Source of the DNA: Gammaproteobacteria bacterium | GTDB taxonomy: Bacteria > Pseudomonadota > Gammaproteobacteria > Pseudomonadales > Halieaceae | Reading direction: 5' to 3' | DNA: 64,000 bases | NCBI GenBank assembly: GCA_030427485.1 | Contig: JAUICG010000004.1 | Span: 1 to 64,000, forward strand | In this document: positions 21,776 through 30,848 of the stretch, piece by piece | Layout: every line of letters starts with the position of its first letter | How positions within the stretch are numbered: the first letter of the stretch is position 1 | Made by a program: the position numbers and the translations under genes | The notes under the pieces: generated by a model | The model's input: only the letters and a program-made list of their open reading frames with translations | Told to the model about the DNA's origin: nothing | The model's database searches: none

Positions 21776-22606
21776 TTATTGGGGTGCGCGAAAAAACCAA
21801 GCTCCCCAATTGATAGTCTGCGCTTTTCCTACAGTGAGGCCAACGTTCCACTGATCATTGTCAGAGTTACCCACATCGAAAACCACTGCGGCAGAGCCAT
21901 AAAAGCCGTCGAATCTCTCAGTGCTGGTGAGTCCCGGGATGCCAGGCGGGCTCAAAGGGCTAAGCGCCCTCCATCCGTCGTCATACATACGTTGAATCGC
22001 TGGTGCAAACACAAAATCTTGATCCTCTACGAATGGTTCCCCATCCAGGTACTGATTGAACAAAGATTTTATATCTGAGGTTGAAGCCCAAGTCCATCCA
22101 GTCATATCAATCCCGTTCAGGGTCCCGGATGTGCAGGCCCCTCCAGGGCATACCGCTGCAATCTGATTCCAGCTCAAGAATCTAAAGAGATCGGGTTGTA
22201 ACCAAAGTTTGCCATCTGCGACTACTGTTCCATCGATTGGAGCAAAAATGGCTCGAAGTGCAGGCGCCGATTGTCCCCAGAACTGGTATACGATTGAACC
22301 CGGTACATCAAATGTGCACTCGGGAAACTGGCCAGCGCAGCCCTCCCAAGCAACGAACTCCCAGCCGCTGTGAGGTATTCCAGAGTATGTCACGTTGTAA
22401 TTGCCTGCAACAAGATTTTCACACGGTTGATCCCCTAGCAGGCAGTCGTTGGCACCTGAAGATGATTCAATATCCCCTTGTCCCACAATTTCCAGAGGAT
22501 GTGAACAGGACGCTATCAGCAAGGCAAGGGCAGCGATAAAACCACCCTTGATGAGACGAAATTTTGTGGAAAGCAAAGAGAACTTATCAAGGTATTTCAT
22601 AAACAT
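21776..22606 (-). CDS. Putative lipoprotein with Cys-rich repeat
   Basis: A 276-residue secreted protein. The signal sequence ends in a lipobox (LLIASC, Cys near residue 34), so it should be a lipid-anchored envelope protein. A stretch with paired cysteines follows (GQGDIESSSGANDCLLGDQP, then HSGWEFVAWEGCAGQFPEC), resembling bacterial SSG...C...W.GC repeat modules of secreted proteins. The C-terminal half (LWLQPDLFRFLSWNQIAAVC, TWASTSDIKSLFNQYL) recalls DUF1566 or PEP-CTERM-like extracellular domains. No enzyme motif is visible. It is flanked by the recJ-tail direct repeats and so looks inserted. AGGAG precedes the ATG. Confidence 0.7.
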   Translation of the reverse strand: MFMKYLDKFSLLSTKFRLIKGGFIAALALLIASCSHPLEIVGQGDIESSSGANDCLLGDQPCENLVAGNYNVTYSGIPHSGWEFVAWEGCAGQFPECTFDVPGSIVYQFWGQSAPALRAIFAPIDGTVVADGKLWLQPDLFRFLSWNQIAAVCPGGACTSGTLNGIDMTGWTWASTSDIKSLFNQYLDGEPFVEDQDFVFAPAIQRMYDDGWRALSPLSPPGIPGLTSTERFDGFYGSAAVVFDVGNSDNDQWNVGLTVGKAQTINWGAWFFRAPQ

Positions 22607-22889
22607 AGGCTCCTCCCAAACTGTGTCCAGTCGTAATCTTCGTCATCGTCAGAATCATTTTCCGTCGGTAGCATGGTCTTGTAACAGCTGCTTACCGTGT
22701 TCAAGTCTGAAATTGGCATGAAGATTTAAACAGGCGCACCGGCATTTCCTTTCGGTGTGAATCTATTTGTAACAGTTATTTCAAGAGAGCACCATCCTTT
22801 GTTTCTAACGCGCTCTCGGACTCAGTCTGCCAGAGCAGGAACAGATTTGGTCCAGTGCGTTGATTCTCTCATTTCTTTCAGGATGAGGA

Positions 22890-23111
22890 TTGGCATGTGA
22901 TCAGTCAGGACACGAGGATGATGCGCTTCAAATTCCCGAAGAATCATTCTTGTTGTTAAGGGATATTGCGCCTGTTGTCATGACGCCGTACCAGAGTAGC
23001 TGGACCGACCCCGCTGCCACGGAACTTGAGATCGCCTATCGCCTGGATGTGAATGAGTTCCGCGGGCAGCGCTCGCTGCAACTCATAGTGGAGCAATTGG
23101 CGGCCTGTTGA
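22890..23111 (+). pseudogene. Broken recJ fragment (C-terminal remnant)
   Basis: The translation reads ...DDALQIPEESFLLLRDIAPVV, then MTPYQSSW, aligning with RecJ residues around EEALQILEKLALSEGDVPPV. It then jumps at the Trp codon to the last ~40 residues of RecJ (ATELEIAYRLDVNEFRGQRS to the stop). About 535 bp of recJ are missing at the join. The first part is strongly diverged, the last 76 bases are identical to the intact gene. No start or upstream domain remains. The 283 bp between the lipoprotein start and this fragment hold no other gene I can support. Confidence 0.85.
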
Positions 23112-23167
23112 GTCCGGGGCATATCACTTGCCGAGTCTCTTCCACAGCGCGTGCCTGGGTTGTGTCG
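23028..23167. repeat. Direct repeat copy B
   Basis: Partner of 21609–21745. It contains the end of the recJ remnant and the authentic 3' end of the glycosyltransferase gene, so this side carries the intact junction with the glycosyltransferase while copy A carries the intact junction with recJ. Confidence 0.85.
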
Positions 23168-24080
23168 CCATGTCAAAGTTCAGGAATCCGAGTAACAGTT
23201 GCAGACCGACAATGACCGGGAGCGCCGCCAGCATTATTGTCCCCGCTGTTGCCGGTACACCTGTTTCCACACTGGTTTTCCACGCTGTTGCGCCGAATAT
23301 CGCGCCGAACAGGATGCAGGGGAGGGAGCACAGGAGGAACACGCTTGCCATGTTGAAATTACGCAGGAAGTAACTGTAAAAGATGCGCCTGAAAAACAAA
23401 CCCAGGTGACCTTTGGAAAACTCCACCAGACTGCTTTTCACACTGAGGTTGCTTTGCTCCGATCCGTACAGGCTCGGCATCGGAATATCCTGGATGACCG
23501 CGTCCACCGTGCCCAGCCAGAACAACATGTCGGTCTCAAAGAAAAATCGTTTCTGGATGCGGTCGTGCGGCAGCCAGTCTAGCAGCCCCAGGTGGATTGC
23601 CGTGAATCCATTGGTAGGGTCCATGATATGCCATTGCCCGGTCGACACCTTGGCCAGAAAGGAAAGCGCGGCATTGCCCGCCAGTCTGGCCCTGGGCATG
23701 TCAAGCAGGTAACTGGGCCTGAAGAATCGATTGCCCTTGGTGTAGTCTGCCGCCCCCGATGCGATCGGCGCCAGTAGTGCGGGGATGTATTTCGGGTTCA
23801 TCTGTCCGTCCCCGTCTACCTTGACAGCCAGTTCAAAACCGGCTTCGCGCGCTTTTGAGTAGCCGGTCAGCACTGCACCGCCCACGCCCAGATTGCCCTC
23901 GTGAAAAATCACCGTCACCTGCGGTGAGTCCGGCAAAGACTGCAGCAAGTATCTGCCCGAACCTTCCGGACAGGCGTCGTCGACAACAAAGACGTGGTCA
24001 ACGTGAGCCAGCACACCCACTACGACATCAACCAGGTGATTTTTGACCTTGTAGGCCGGTATTACGGCACATGTTCTCAT
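23124..24080 (-). CDS. Family 2 glycosyltransferase, membrane-anchored
   Basis: A GT-A fold transferase of 318 residues: MRTCAVIPAYKVKNHLVDVV, the nucleotide-sugar DDACPEGSGRYL region, the metal-binding DGDGQMNPKY motif, and two C-terminal membrane helices (about residues 235–265 and 275–300). This is the layout of DPM1/GtrB-like enzymes that load sugars onto polyprenyl phosphate. The ATG at 24080 is chosen; a TTG start at 24101 would add seven residues. The neighbouring polytopic protein could be the partner that uses the lipid-linked sugar. Confidence 0.85.
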   Translation of the reverse strand: MRTCAVIPAYKVKNHLVDVVVGVLAHVDHVFVVDDACPEGSGRYLLQSLPDSPQVTVIFHEGNLGVGGAVLTGYSKAREAGFELAVKVDGDGQMNPKYIPALLAPIASGAADYTKGNRFFRPSYLLDMPRARLAGNAALSFLAKVSTGQWHIMDPTNGFTAIHLGLLDWLPHDRIQKRFFFETDMLFWLGTVDAVIQDIPMPSLYGSEQSNLSVKSSLVEFSKGHLGLFFRRIFYSYFLRNFNMASVFLLCSLPCILFGAIFGATAWKTSVETGVPATAGTIMLAALPVIVGLQLLLGFLNFDMATQPRHALWKRLGK

Positions 24081-24113
24081 TGCGTTATCGCCATTTGACA
24101 ATGTGTTGTTGCA

Positions 24114-25481
24114 TCAAGCACTGGCAGACGCGGCGATACGATCGCGACGGGGTAGGGCCAAACAGTATGCAGTCAGCATTGTTGCACAAAAAACCGACGT
24201 GTAGAGATAGCGAAAATCACAGGCGATACTGACCACCAGAAAACTCAGCACATAGGTAGTGCTGCATAGACCGTACAGGCCAGCCACATACTCACGACGA
24301 TAGAACAGGTACACGGTGGCCAGCAGGGTCACGACCGCATAGAACCAGTGCGCATAAATTGGAAGACTTAGCATTTTAAGGACTGAGTCGAATACAAACT
24401 GCGCGTGGGGATACTCCGTACCCGCGTACCCGAGATGGCTGGAAAGCTCCTGTGCAAGCTCCGGATGAGTGTACCGGGTGACCCCGACATGAACCGGCAA
24501 ACATAAACTGCGCTCTCGAAAACCCGCCAGCGCGGCAAAATGGTCCAGGCGGTGGTGCATATAAGCCGCTGGATTGGCCAGGACACTGGAAAACCAGACA
24601 CTGCCCAGCGCCTTCAGGGGTAAACCCCAGACCTGGGAAGCGGGCGTGGTTATCGTGTCGACTCTGTAGGGGGAATATACCGTTGCGGCATCGGTGATTT
24701 CTTCGTCCAGGACAGGGGAAAAACTCCCGGACAACTGTCCATCGTTGGCGACGATACCGGCCAGATCAAACTGTATGGCTTTACGCAGCCCTACCGCGCT
24801 GGCGTTGACGCCGGGTCTGGGTGCAAGCTGGCTCTGTACGGCGTCAGTGAGCAAAAATACGATCACAGCGGCGGTTATAAATGCCAATGGCTTCAGGCTG
24901 TTTTTAACCGGCAGCATCCACGCCAGAGCGATGGCGGCGGCCAGACAATACAGTACACCCTGCTGGCGACTGCCCAGTGTCAGTACCATGAGTACCAGCG
25001 ACAGAGCAACGAGACGCCAGTAGGCCGCGGCTCTGAAGCGCGGCAGCGAAGCCAGTACAATAAATAGGCAACCGGCGGTATGGGCCAGCAACACGTCTTT
25101 CCAGACTATTCCCGTGTAAATCATTATCACGGGGTTGAGCAGGACCACGAAAGCCAGAGCAAGACGAAGAGGGTGGAGTGATCGCGAGCGGGTCAGTATC
25201 AACCAGATACAGGCCGAAACCAGTGCCTGCATCAGTACTACAAAGACGATGGGTGCGCTCCCTGATGCGGAGAACCAGCCGAGCAGGACTGACATCAGTG
25301 GCGGGTTGAAGGATATGGACTGACCTGTGTCCGCTTCGTAGAGTTGTACGAGCGAGTCGATGCTCAGATGGCCGGGGAGGCCCAGGCGCAGGGCGATGCC
25401 GGCCTGCAGGATTATGAAGCCCAGTACCCAGTAACGGCCCGGATGAGCCTGCCTGGCCGGTGTGGCGGTATCTTTGTGCAT
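24114..25481 (-). CDS. Polytopic membrane protein, possible GT-C-type glycosyltransferase
   Basis: A 455-residue protein with about ten to twelve hydrophobic segments. A loop after the first helix reads PGHLSIDSLVQLYEADTGQS, which resembles the acidic first periplasmic loop of GT-C enzymes that use polyprenyl-phosphate sugars. A large periplasmic loop follows near residues 225–365. It sits 33 bp upstream of the GT2 gene on the same strand, so a two-step surface-glycan modification is plausible. The family is not certain from sequence alone. Confidence 0.65.
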   Translation of the reverse strand: MHKDTATPARQAHPGRYWVLGFIILQAGIALRLGLPGHLSIDSLVQLYEADTGQSISFNPPLMSVLLGWFSASGSAPIVFVVLMQALVSACIWLILTRSRSLHPLRLALAFVVLLNPVIMIYTGIVWKDVLLAHTAGCLFIVLASLPRFRAAAYWRLVALSLVLMVLTLGSRQQGVLYCLAAAIALAWMLPVKNSLKPLAFITAAVIVFLLTDAVQSQLAPRPGVNASAVGLRKAIQFDLAGIVANDGQLSGSFSPVLDEEITDAATVYSPYRVDTITTPASQVWGLPLKALGSVWFSSVLANPAAYMHHRLDHFAALAGFRERSLCLPVHVGVTRYTHPELAQELSSHLGYAGTEYPHAQFVFDSVLKMLSLPIYAHWFYAVVTLLATVYLFYRREYVAGLYGLCSTTYVLSFLVVSIACDFRYLYTSVFCATMLTAYCLALPRRDRIAASASA

Positions 25482-25757
25482 TCAGGAAAAGCCCCTGCTG
25501 TGAACCGTATATTGTTACCCGGGTAGTGGCACGAGCAGAGCCTGTTGGCGAACGCTGTTCGTTTGGATGCTGTGAGCAGTTGATTGCCGCACATTATACG
25601 GGGAGTGTGGACCGGAGTACGAGTCGGCTGACGCGGTCGACAGCGTCCCACTCGCGCGAGCGATCTTCGTGCCCGGGCGCCGGGGTGCACCAGAGCACTT
25701 CCAGGACAGTGTCCACCACGGGCGTACACGGTCCCGGAAACAGATTCAAAATGCCGC
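25482..25757. other. Intergenic stretch between diverging glycan and copper loci
   Basis: No gene or clear structure is seen here apart from the metal-responsive promoter that begins at 25758. It must hold the promoter of the reverse-strand membrane protein, but I cannot point to convincing boxes. Confidence 0.4.
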
Positions 25758-25788
25758 TTGACCTTCCAGTGACAGGAAGGTTTACATT
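25758..25788 (+). promoter_or_regulatory. MerR/CueR-type promoter with operator in the 19-bp spacer
   Basis: TTGACC and TACATT are 19 bp apart, the long spacing that MerR-type activators twist into register. The spacer holds the perfect dyad ACCTTCC–N7–GGAAGGT, very like the CueR operator. Transcription should start near 25795, which argues that the ATG at 25795 is not the translation start. Confidence 0.88.
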
Positions 25789-25815
25789 GCAGGCATGAAC
25801 CACCCCGAGGTGCCT

Positions 25816-26226
25816 ATGAATATTTCCGAAGCCGCCCGCCGCAGCGGGCTTAGCGCCAAAACCATCCGTTACTATGAGGACATCGATCTGGTCGCCCCGG
25901 CCGCCCGGGGTGACAACGGATACCGCCAGTACGACAGTAAAGCCGTGGAGGAACTGCATTTCCTGGCCCGCGCCAGGGAGGTGGGCTTCGATCTGCTGGA
26001 GTGCAGGCAATTGCTGGGCCTGCAACGCGATACCAGCCGCCAGAGCCGCCACGCCCGGCAGCTGGTGCTGGAGAAGAGCCGGCAGTTGCAAACCCGCATC
26101 GAGCAACTGGTCGCGATGCAGAAAGTGCTGCAGGCGATGGCCGATCGCTGCAAGGGCGACGAGGGGCCGGAGTGCGCAATCCTGGAAGTCCTCGCCGCCG
26201 CACCCGAGGGAGGGGAGAGCGCATGA
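25816..26226 (+). CDS. MerR-family regulator, CueR-like
   Basis: A 136-residue regulator: winged helix at the N-terminus (MNISEAARRSGLSAKTIRYY), long dimerisation helix, and the C-terminal metal loop CKGDEGPEC, a C-X7-C spacing as in CueR, which senses Cu(I) or Ag(I). The ATG at 25816 follows GAGG. It probably autoregulates through the operator at 25758–25788 and drives the overlapping permease gene (ATGA). Copper as inducer is inferred from the loop and operator. Confidence 0.9.
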   Translation: MNISEAARRSGLSAKTIRYYEDIDLVAPAARGDNGYRQYDSKAVEELHFLARAREVGFDLLECRQLLGLQRDTSRQSRHARQLVLEKSRQLQTRIEQLVAMQKVLQAMADRCKGDEGPECAILEVLAAAPEGGESA

Positions 26227-27353
26227 GCCACTGTGAACACCACACTCCGCAGGGTGATGCCGTGACGACCGGCTGTCATGCGCCAGAAGCGTCGGCGCCG
26301 GCCTGCCACGGGCCGGCATCGAGCGCACAGGATGATTGCTGCGATGTGCCCCGGCGCCGCGACTATCTGTTCTGGGGCAGCCTCGCTGTGGTGGCCGTGG
26401 CCTACCCGATCGGCGCTGTCATGCACCACGAGTCGGACTCCGCTATCGGCACTTTTACCGGGGGTATTTTCGAATTGTTCAACCAGATGTGGTGGGGGAT
26501 TGCCATCGGCGTATTGTTCGTCGGCATCCTCGGCCGCATGCCCCGCGAACTGGTGATGGGCGTGCTGGGTCGCGACGGCGGGCTCTCCAGTCTGTTTCGC
26601 GCCACCCTGGCGGGCGTGTTCCTGGACCTGTGCAGCCACGGCATTCTTGCGGTGGGCATGAAACTGTACGAGCGCGGTGCCAGCGCCGGTCAGGTGATGG
26701 CATTCCTGCTGGCCAGCCCATGGAACTCCTTTTCGCTCACGCTGATCCTGGTCGGCCTGATCGGCGTTGGCTGGACCCTGCTGTTCGTGGTGTTGTCGCT
26801 GGTGATCGGGATCGTGACGGGCACTGTATTCGATGCCCTGGTGCGCCGCGGGCAGCTGCCGGCCAATCCCTGGAAAGACACACTGGGTGAGGAACAACCG
26901 CCCGGCGTGTTGTGGCGGGAATTTCGCAAGACCCTGAACTTTTCCGCCACCGGCACGCTGCAGTTGCTGCGTGAGGGCTTTGCCGGCTCGCGGGTCGTGA
27001 TACGGTGGTCGCTGTTCGGGCTGGTGCTGGCGGGCCTGATACGGGCGCTGGTTCCCGAGGATGCGTTCGCCGCCTGGTTCGGCGCGACGATGGGTGGGTT
27101 GTGGCTGACCCTGCTGGCCACCACCGTGATCGAAGTCTGCTCCGAGGGCTCGACGCCCATCGCGGCCGACCTGATGAATCGCGCCGCAGCGCCCGGCAAC
27201 AGCTTCACCTTCCTGATGGCTGGCGTCGCTACCGATTACACGGAGGTGATGTCGATACGCGACACCACGAAGTCGTGGAAAATCGCGCTGTTTCTGCCGC
27301 TGGTGACCGTGCCGCAGGTCGTCCTGATCGGCGCCATTCTCAACCAGTTCTGA
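26223..27353 (+). CDS. Permease of the SO_0444/DUF318 type, probable metal efflux
   Basis: A 376-residue protein. A Cys/His-rich cytoplasmic N-terminus (CEHHTPQGD, CHAPEASAPACHG, DDCCDVPRRR) can bind soft metals. About eight membrane helices follow, with GVFLDLCSHGILAVGMKLYE and LASPWNSFSLTL in the first half and VIEVCSEGSTPIAADL in the second. These match SO_0444-like Cu/Zn permeases. Co-transcription with the CueR-like gene supports copper handling. The conserved Cys and Ser–Glu in the helices may form the transport path. Confidence 0.85.
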   Translation: MSHCEHHTPQGDAVTTGCHAPEASAPACHGPASSAQDDCCDVPRRRDYLFWGSLAVVAVAYPIGAVMHHESDSAIGTFTGGIFELFNQMWWGIAIGVLFVGILGRMPRELVMGVLGRDGGLSSLFRATLAGVFLDLCSHGILAVGMKLYERGASAGQVMAFLLASPWNSFSLTLILVGLIGVGWTLLFVVLSLVIGIVTGTVFDALVRRGQLPANPWKDTLGEEQPPGVLWREFRKTLNFSATGTLQLLREGFAGSRVVIRWSLFGLVLAGLIRALVPEDAFAAWFGATMGGLWLTLLATTVIEVCSEGSTPIAADLMNRAAAPGNSFTFLMAGVATDYTEVMSIRDTTKSWKIALFLPLVTVPQVVLIGAILNQF

Positions 27354-27495
27354 TGGGCAGGACGAATCGTCACGCAGTGCTGCGGCGATGGAGGCCGCAG
27401 CCGGGGACTGTCCGGAATAATCACCGGTCCGTGCCCTGTTACCACAGCATGCACTGCGGTAGAATGCCCGGCCTTGCCCACGACAGGTTTGTAAC

Positions 27496-28594
27496 ATGCT
27501 TGAGATCAACCCTCTATTGAACCAACTGAAAGACATCGAGGCGCGCACCGGCGTGCTCAGGGGGTATCTTTGACTTCGATCAGCGGAAGGAACGCCTCGC
27601 CGAGGTAGAACTGGAACTCGCCGAACCCAGCGTCTGGAACGAACCGGAGCGCGCCCGGGACCTGGGGCGTGAGCGGTCATCGCTGGAAGATACCGTGCAC
27701 ACCATTGAGAAACTGGACAGCGGCGCCAGCGACGCTCGCGACCTGCTGGAGCTGGCCGCGGCGGAGGATGACGAGGCTACCGTAGCGGAAATCGAAGCGG
27801 AGATTAACGCGCTCACCGCATTGCTGGAAACGCTGGAGTTTCGCCGCATGTTCGCCGGTGAAATGGACGCCAACAATGCCTATCTCGATATCCAGGCCGG
27901 CTCCGGCGGTACCGAAGCCCAGGACTGGGCGGAGATGTTGCTGCGCATGTACCTGCGCTGGGGCGAGGACAAGGGCTTTGATACCGAGCTGATCGAGGCG
28001 TCCGGCGGTGATGTGGCCGGTATCAAGAGCGCGACCATCAAGTTCGAGGGGGAGTACGCCTTCGGCTGGCTGCGCACCGAGACAGGCGTGCATCGCCTGG
28101 TGCGGAAATCGCCCTTTGACTCCGGCAGTCGTCGCCACACCTCGTTCGCCTCGGTATTCGTGTCGCCGGAAATCGATGACAATATCGAGATCGAAATCAA
28201 CCCGGCTGACCTGCGTACCGACACCTACCGCGCCAGCGGCGCCGGCGGCCAGCACGTGAACAAGACCGACTCCGCGGTGCGCATCACCCATATTCCCACC
28301 AATACGGTGGTACAGTGCCAGACCGAGCGCTCCCAGCACCAGAATCGCGACAACGCGATGAAGTTGTTGCGCGGCAAACTGTATGAGTTGGAAGTGCACA
28401 AGCGCAACGCGGAAAAGCAGGCGATGGAAGACAACAAGTCAGATATCGGCTGGGGCAGCCAGATACGGTCTTACGTGCTGGATGATTCCCGCATCAAGGA
28501 TTTGCGTACCGGTGTGGAGACGAGCAACACGCAGGCGGTACTCGATGGCGATATCGACGATTTTATAGAGGCGTCGCTGAAGAGCGGCCTATGA
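27496..28594 (+). CDS. prfB: Peptide chain release factor 2 (programmed +1 frameshift)
   Basis: RF2 ends translation at UGA and UAA. The reading frame starts with ATG at 27496 ([20 protein letters not shown]), meets an in-frame TGA at codon 26 (27571–27573) and continues in the +1 frame to 28594, giving about 365 residues. The codon-recognition tripeptide SPF ([14 protein letters not shown]) and the catalytic GGQ ([14 protein letters not shown]) are both present. It is followed 7 bp later by lysS, the usual pair. Confidence 0.97.
27559..27574 (+). promoter_or_regulatory. prfB autoregulatory frameshift site
   Basis: AGGGGGT acts as an internal Shine–Dalgarno three bases before CTT TGA C, exactly the classical RF2 signal, with CTT as codon 25 and TGA as codon 26. 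Low RF2 lets the ribosome slip +1 and restore synthesis. Confidence 0.96.
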
Positions 28595-28601
28595 GAGGCT
28601 T

Positions 28602-30116
28602 ATGAGCAAGCAGGAGCAGCGGGAAGAGGCGCACGGCGCAGCGCCGGATGCAGCCGATGAGAACAAGTTGATCGCGGAGCGCCGCGCGAAACTGACCGCG
28701 ATGCGACAGCGGGGCAACCCCTTTCCCAATGACTTTCGCCGCACCGCCGAGGCCGCCTTTCTGCAGCGCGAGTATGGCGAGCGGAGCAAGGAGGAACTGG
28801 AGCAGGCCAACGAGGTGTTTGCGGTGGCGGGTCGCCTGGTCCGCAATCGTGGTGCCTTCCTGCTGATACAGGACGGTTCCAGCCAGATTCAACTGTATGT
28901 CAATCGCAAGGGACTCACAGAGGACGCGCTGGCGGCTATCAAATCCTGGGACCTGGGCGACATCGTCGGCGCCAGCGGTCCGCTGCACAAATCCGGCAAG
29001 GGTGACCTGTACATCAACATGGAGGAAGCCCGCCTGCTGACCAAGGCGCTGCGCCCGCTGCCGGACAAGTACCACGGCCTGGCAGACCAGGAAATGCGCT
29101 ATCGCCAGCGCTACGTGGACCTGATCGTGAACCCGGAGGCGCGGCAGGTATTTCGCACCCGCTCGAAGATTATCGAGTTTATCCGCGACTACATGTCGGG
29201 GCTGGATTTCATGGAGGTGGAAACCCCGATGATGCAGGCGATCCCCGGGGGCGCGGCGGCCAGGCCTTTTGTCACGCACCACAATGCACTGGACCTGGAT
29301 ATGTACCTGCGCATCGCACCGGAACTCTATCTGAAGCGCCTGGTTGTGGGCGGGTTTGAACGCGTGTTCGAGATCAACCGCAGCTTTCGCAACGAGGGCC
29401 TGTCCACGCGGCACAACCCGGAATTCACGATGCTGGAGTTCTACTGGGCTTACGCCGATTACGAAGACGCGATGAACCTGACCGAGGACCTGCTGCGCAA
29501 GTTGACGCAGACCGTGTTGGGGACTACCACGGTGCAGTCGCAGGGCAGCAGCTATGATTTTTCCCGCCCCTTTGCGCGGCTGTCCGTATTCGAGGCGATT
29601 CTCAAGCACAACCCGGACATCGATGCGGCGCAACTCGCTGATGAGGACGCGGCGCGACGCATAGCGTCCGGCCTCGGCATCGAGGTGCAGGAAAGCTGGG
29701 GCCTGGGTAAGGTGCAGATCGAGATCTTCGAGAAAACGGTGGAGCATTTGCTGGATCAGCCGACGTTTATCACGGCCTATCCCACCGAGGTCTCCCCCCT
29801 CGCCAGGCGCAGCGACGCCGACCCCTTCGTCACCGATCGCTTCGAGTTCTTCGTCGGTGGGCGTGAACTGGCCAACGGCTTTTCCGAACTGAACGACGCC
29901 GAGGACCAGGCCGAGCGCTTCCTGGCCCAGGTGGCGCAAAAGGAAGGCGGGGATGAAGAGGCTATGCACTACGATCACGACTATATCCGTGCGCTCGAAT
30001 ACGGCTTGCCGCCCACGGCCGGTGAGGGAATCGGTATCGATCGCCTGGTGATGTTACTGACCGATTCCGCCTCTATCCGGGACGTGCTCCTGTTCCCGCA
30101 CATGCGCCCGGAGTAG
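28602..30116 (+). CDS. lysS: Lysyl-tRNA synthetase, class II
   Basis: A 504-residue class II enzyme, the length of E. coli LysS. The OB-fold anticodon domain covers about residues 60–150. Class II motif 1 ([20 protein letters not shown]), motif 2 ([20 protein letters not shown]) and motif 3 ([15 protein letters not shown]) are seen. GAGAGG precedes the ATG. The prfB–lysS order is conserved in gammaproteobacteria. Confidence 0.97.
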   Translation: MSKQEQREEAHGAAPDAADENKLIAERRAKLTAMRQRGNPFPNDFRRTAEAAFLQREYGERSKEELEQANEVFAVAGRLVRNRGAFLLIQDGSSQIQLYVNRKGLTEDALAAIKSWDLGDIVGASGPLHKSGKGDLYINMEEARLLTKALRPLPDKYHGLADQEMRYRQRYVDLIVNPEARQVFRTRSKIIEFIRDYMSGLDFMEVETPMMQAIPGGAAARPFVTHHNALDLDMYLRIAPELYLKRLVVGGFERVFEINRSFRNEGLSTRHNPEFTMLEFYWAYADYEDAMNLTEDLLRKLTQTVLGTTTVQSQGSSYDFSRPFARLSVFEAILKHNPDIDAAQLADEDAARRIASGLGIEVQESWGLGKVQIEIFEKTVEHLLDQPTFITAYPTEVSPLARRSDADPFVTDRFEFFVGGRELANGFSELNDAEDQAERFLAQVAQKEGGDEEAMHYDHDYIRALEYGLPPTAGEGIGIDRLVMLLTDSASIRDVLLFPHMRPE

Positions 30117-30236
30117 GGCAAGCAGCAGCGCGCAGGCTACTTTTGTCGCGACTGTGCGCAGTGTCCATGCCCTGAGTGCGAGCGCCTTTTTAATGCGCTA
30201 CACTGCGCGGTAATGAGCACGCCCGAGGATGGAACA

Positions 30237-30848
30237 TTGCCCGTAAACCGCCCTTTATTCCTGGTTGCCTGTGGCTGTATTTTTCTGCTGCAAGCCTGTG
30301 CGACCACCACCACTCCCGAGGCAGTTGTCCCGGTTGAGGAGGCGCCCGCCCAGGAGACGCGCGCGCCGGTCAAGCTGACCCTGAACCTGCCGGAGAAACC
30401 CGCCGATGCGACCGCCTGTACGCCGCCGCCGGCAGTCGATAGGACTTTCCTGGAAAAAGGCTTTAATAACCTCGCCGCCGGCGATTACCGGGAGGCGGTG
30501 AATTACTTCAGGCGCTACCAGCGCCTGGAGTCCTCATCCGGCGCGGACTGGGAGGCGAGTATAGCCGTCGCCTATGTCAAGATGATTCCCCAGAGCCCCT
30601 ATTACAACTGGCGGACGGCGCGTGAATCCTACCTCCGGCTGATGCGCAAGCCCCCGGCGGCCGGGGTACAGCTGCATGAACAAATCGTGTTGATGCGCGA
30701 CATGCTGGCCATCCTGTCGGGCCTGCATGTCAATATCAACGACCTGCAGAGCGAGAATGCGGCGTTGACCGAGGCCCTGGAGAAACGCGAGGAAGCGCTG
30801 CGGCGTTTGCGCGAGCTCATGTTGGGTCAGAAGGAAGCAATACCGTAA
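30237..30848 (+). CDS. Putative lipoprotein with helical-repeat domain
   Basis: About 203 residues: a signal sequence with lipobox FLLQAC, a Pro/Thr/Glu-rich linker, then a TPR-like part (FNNLAAGDYREAVNYFRRYQ) and a C-terminal coiled coil (NDLQSENAALTEALEKREEA). TTG at 30237 with GAGGATGG upstream is preferred; an ATG at 30213 would require a very short leader after a -10-like TACACT. The tail overlaps the convergent histidine-kinase gene by 32 bp. It recalls QseG/YfhG-type outer-membrane lipoproteins found beside sensor kinases, but that link is weak. Confidence 0.72.
   Translation: MPVNRPLFLVACGCIFLLQACATTTTPEAVVPVEEAPAQETRAPVKLTLNLPEKPADATACTPPPAVDRTFLEKGFNNLAAGDYREAVNYFRRYQRLESSSGADWEASIAVAYVKMIPQSPYYNWRTARESYLRLMRKPPAAGVQLHEQIVLMRDMLAILSGLHVNINDLQSENAALTEALEKREEALRRLRELMLGQKEAIP

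Noticed and set aside
25795..25815. Upstream ATG for the CueR-like regulator
   Set aside because: It falls at the expected transcription start seven bases after the -10 box, so the ATG at 25816 with GAGG is preferred.
27496..27573. A 25-codon gene ending in TGA before the main prfB frame
   Set aside because: It is the first part of RF2, joined by the classical CTTTGA frameshift signal.
26574..27680. Part of a 602-codon reverse frame over the permease and prfB starts
   Set aside because: It crosses the genuine prfB frameshift site and the metal promoter operon on the opposite strand; composition is low-complexity.
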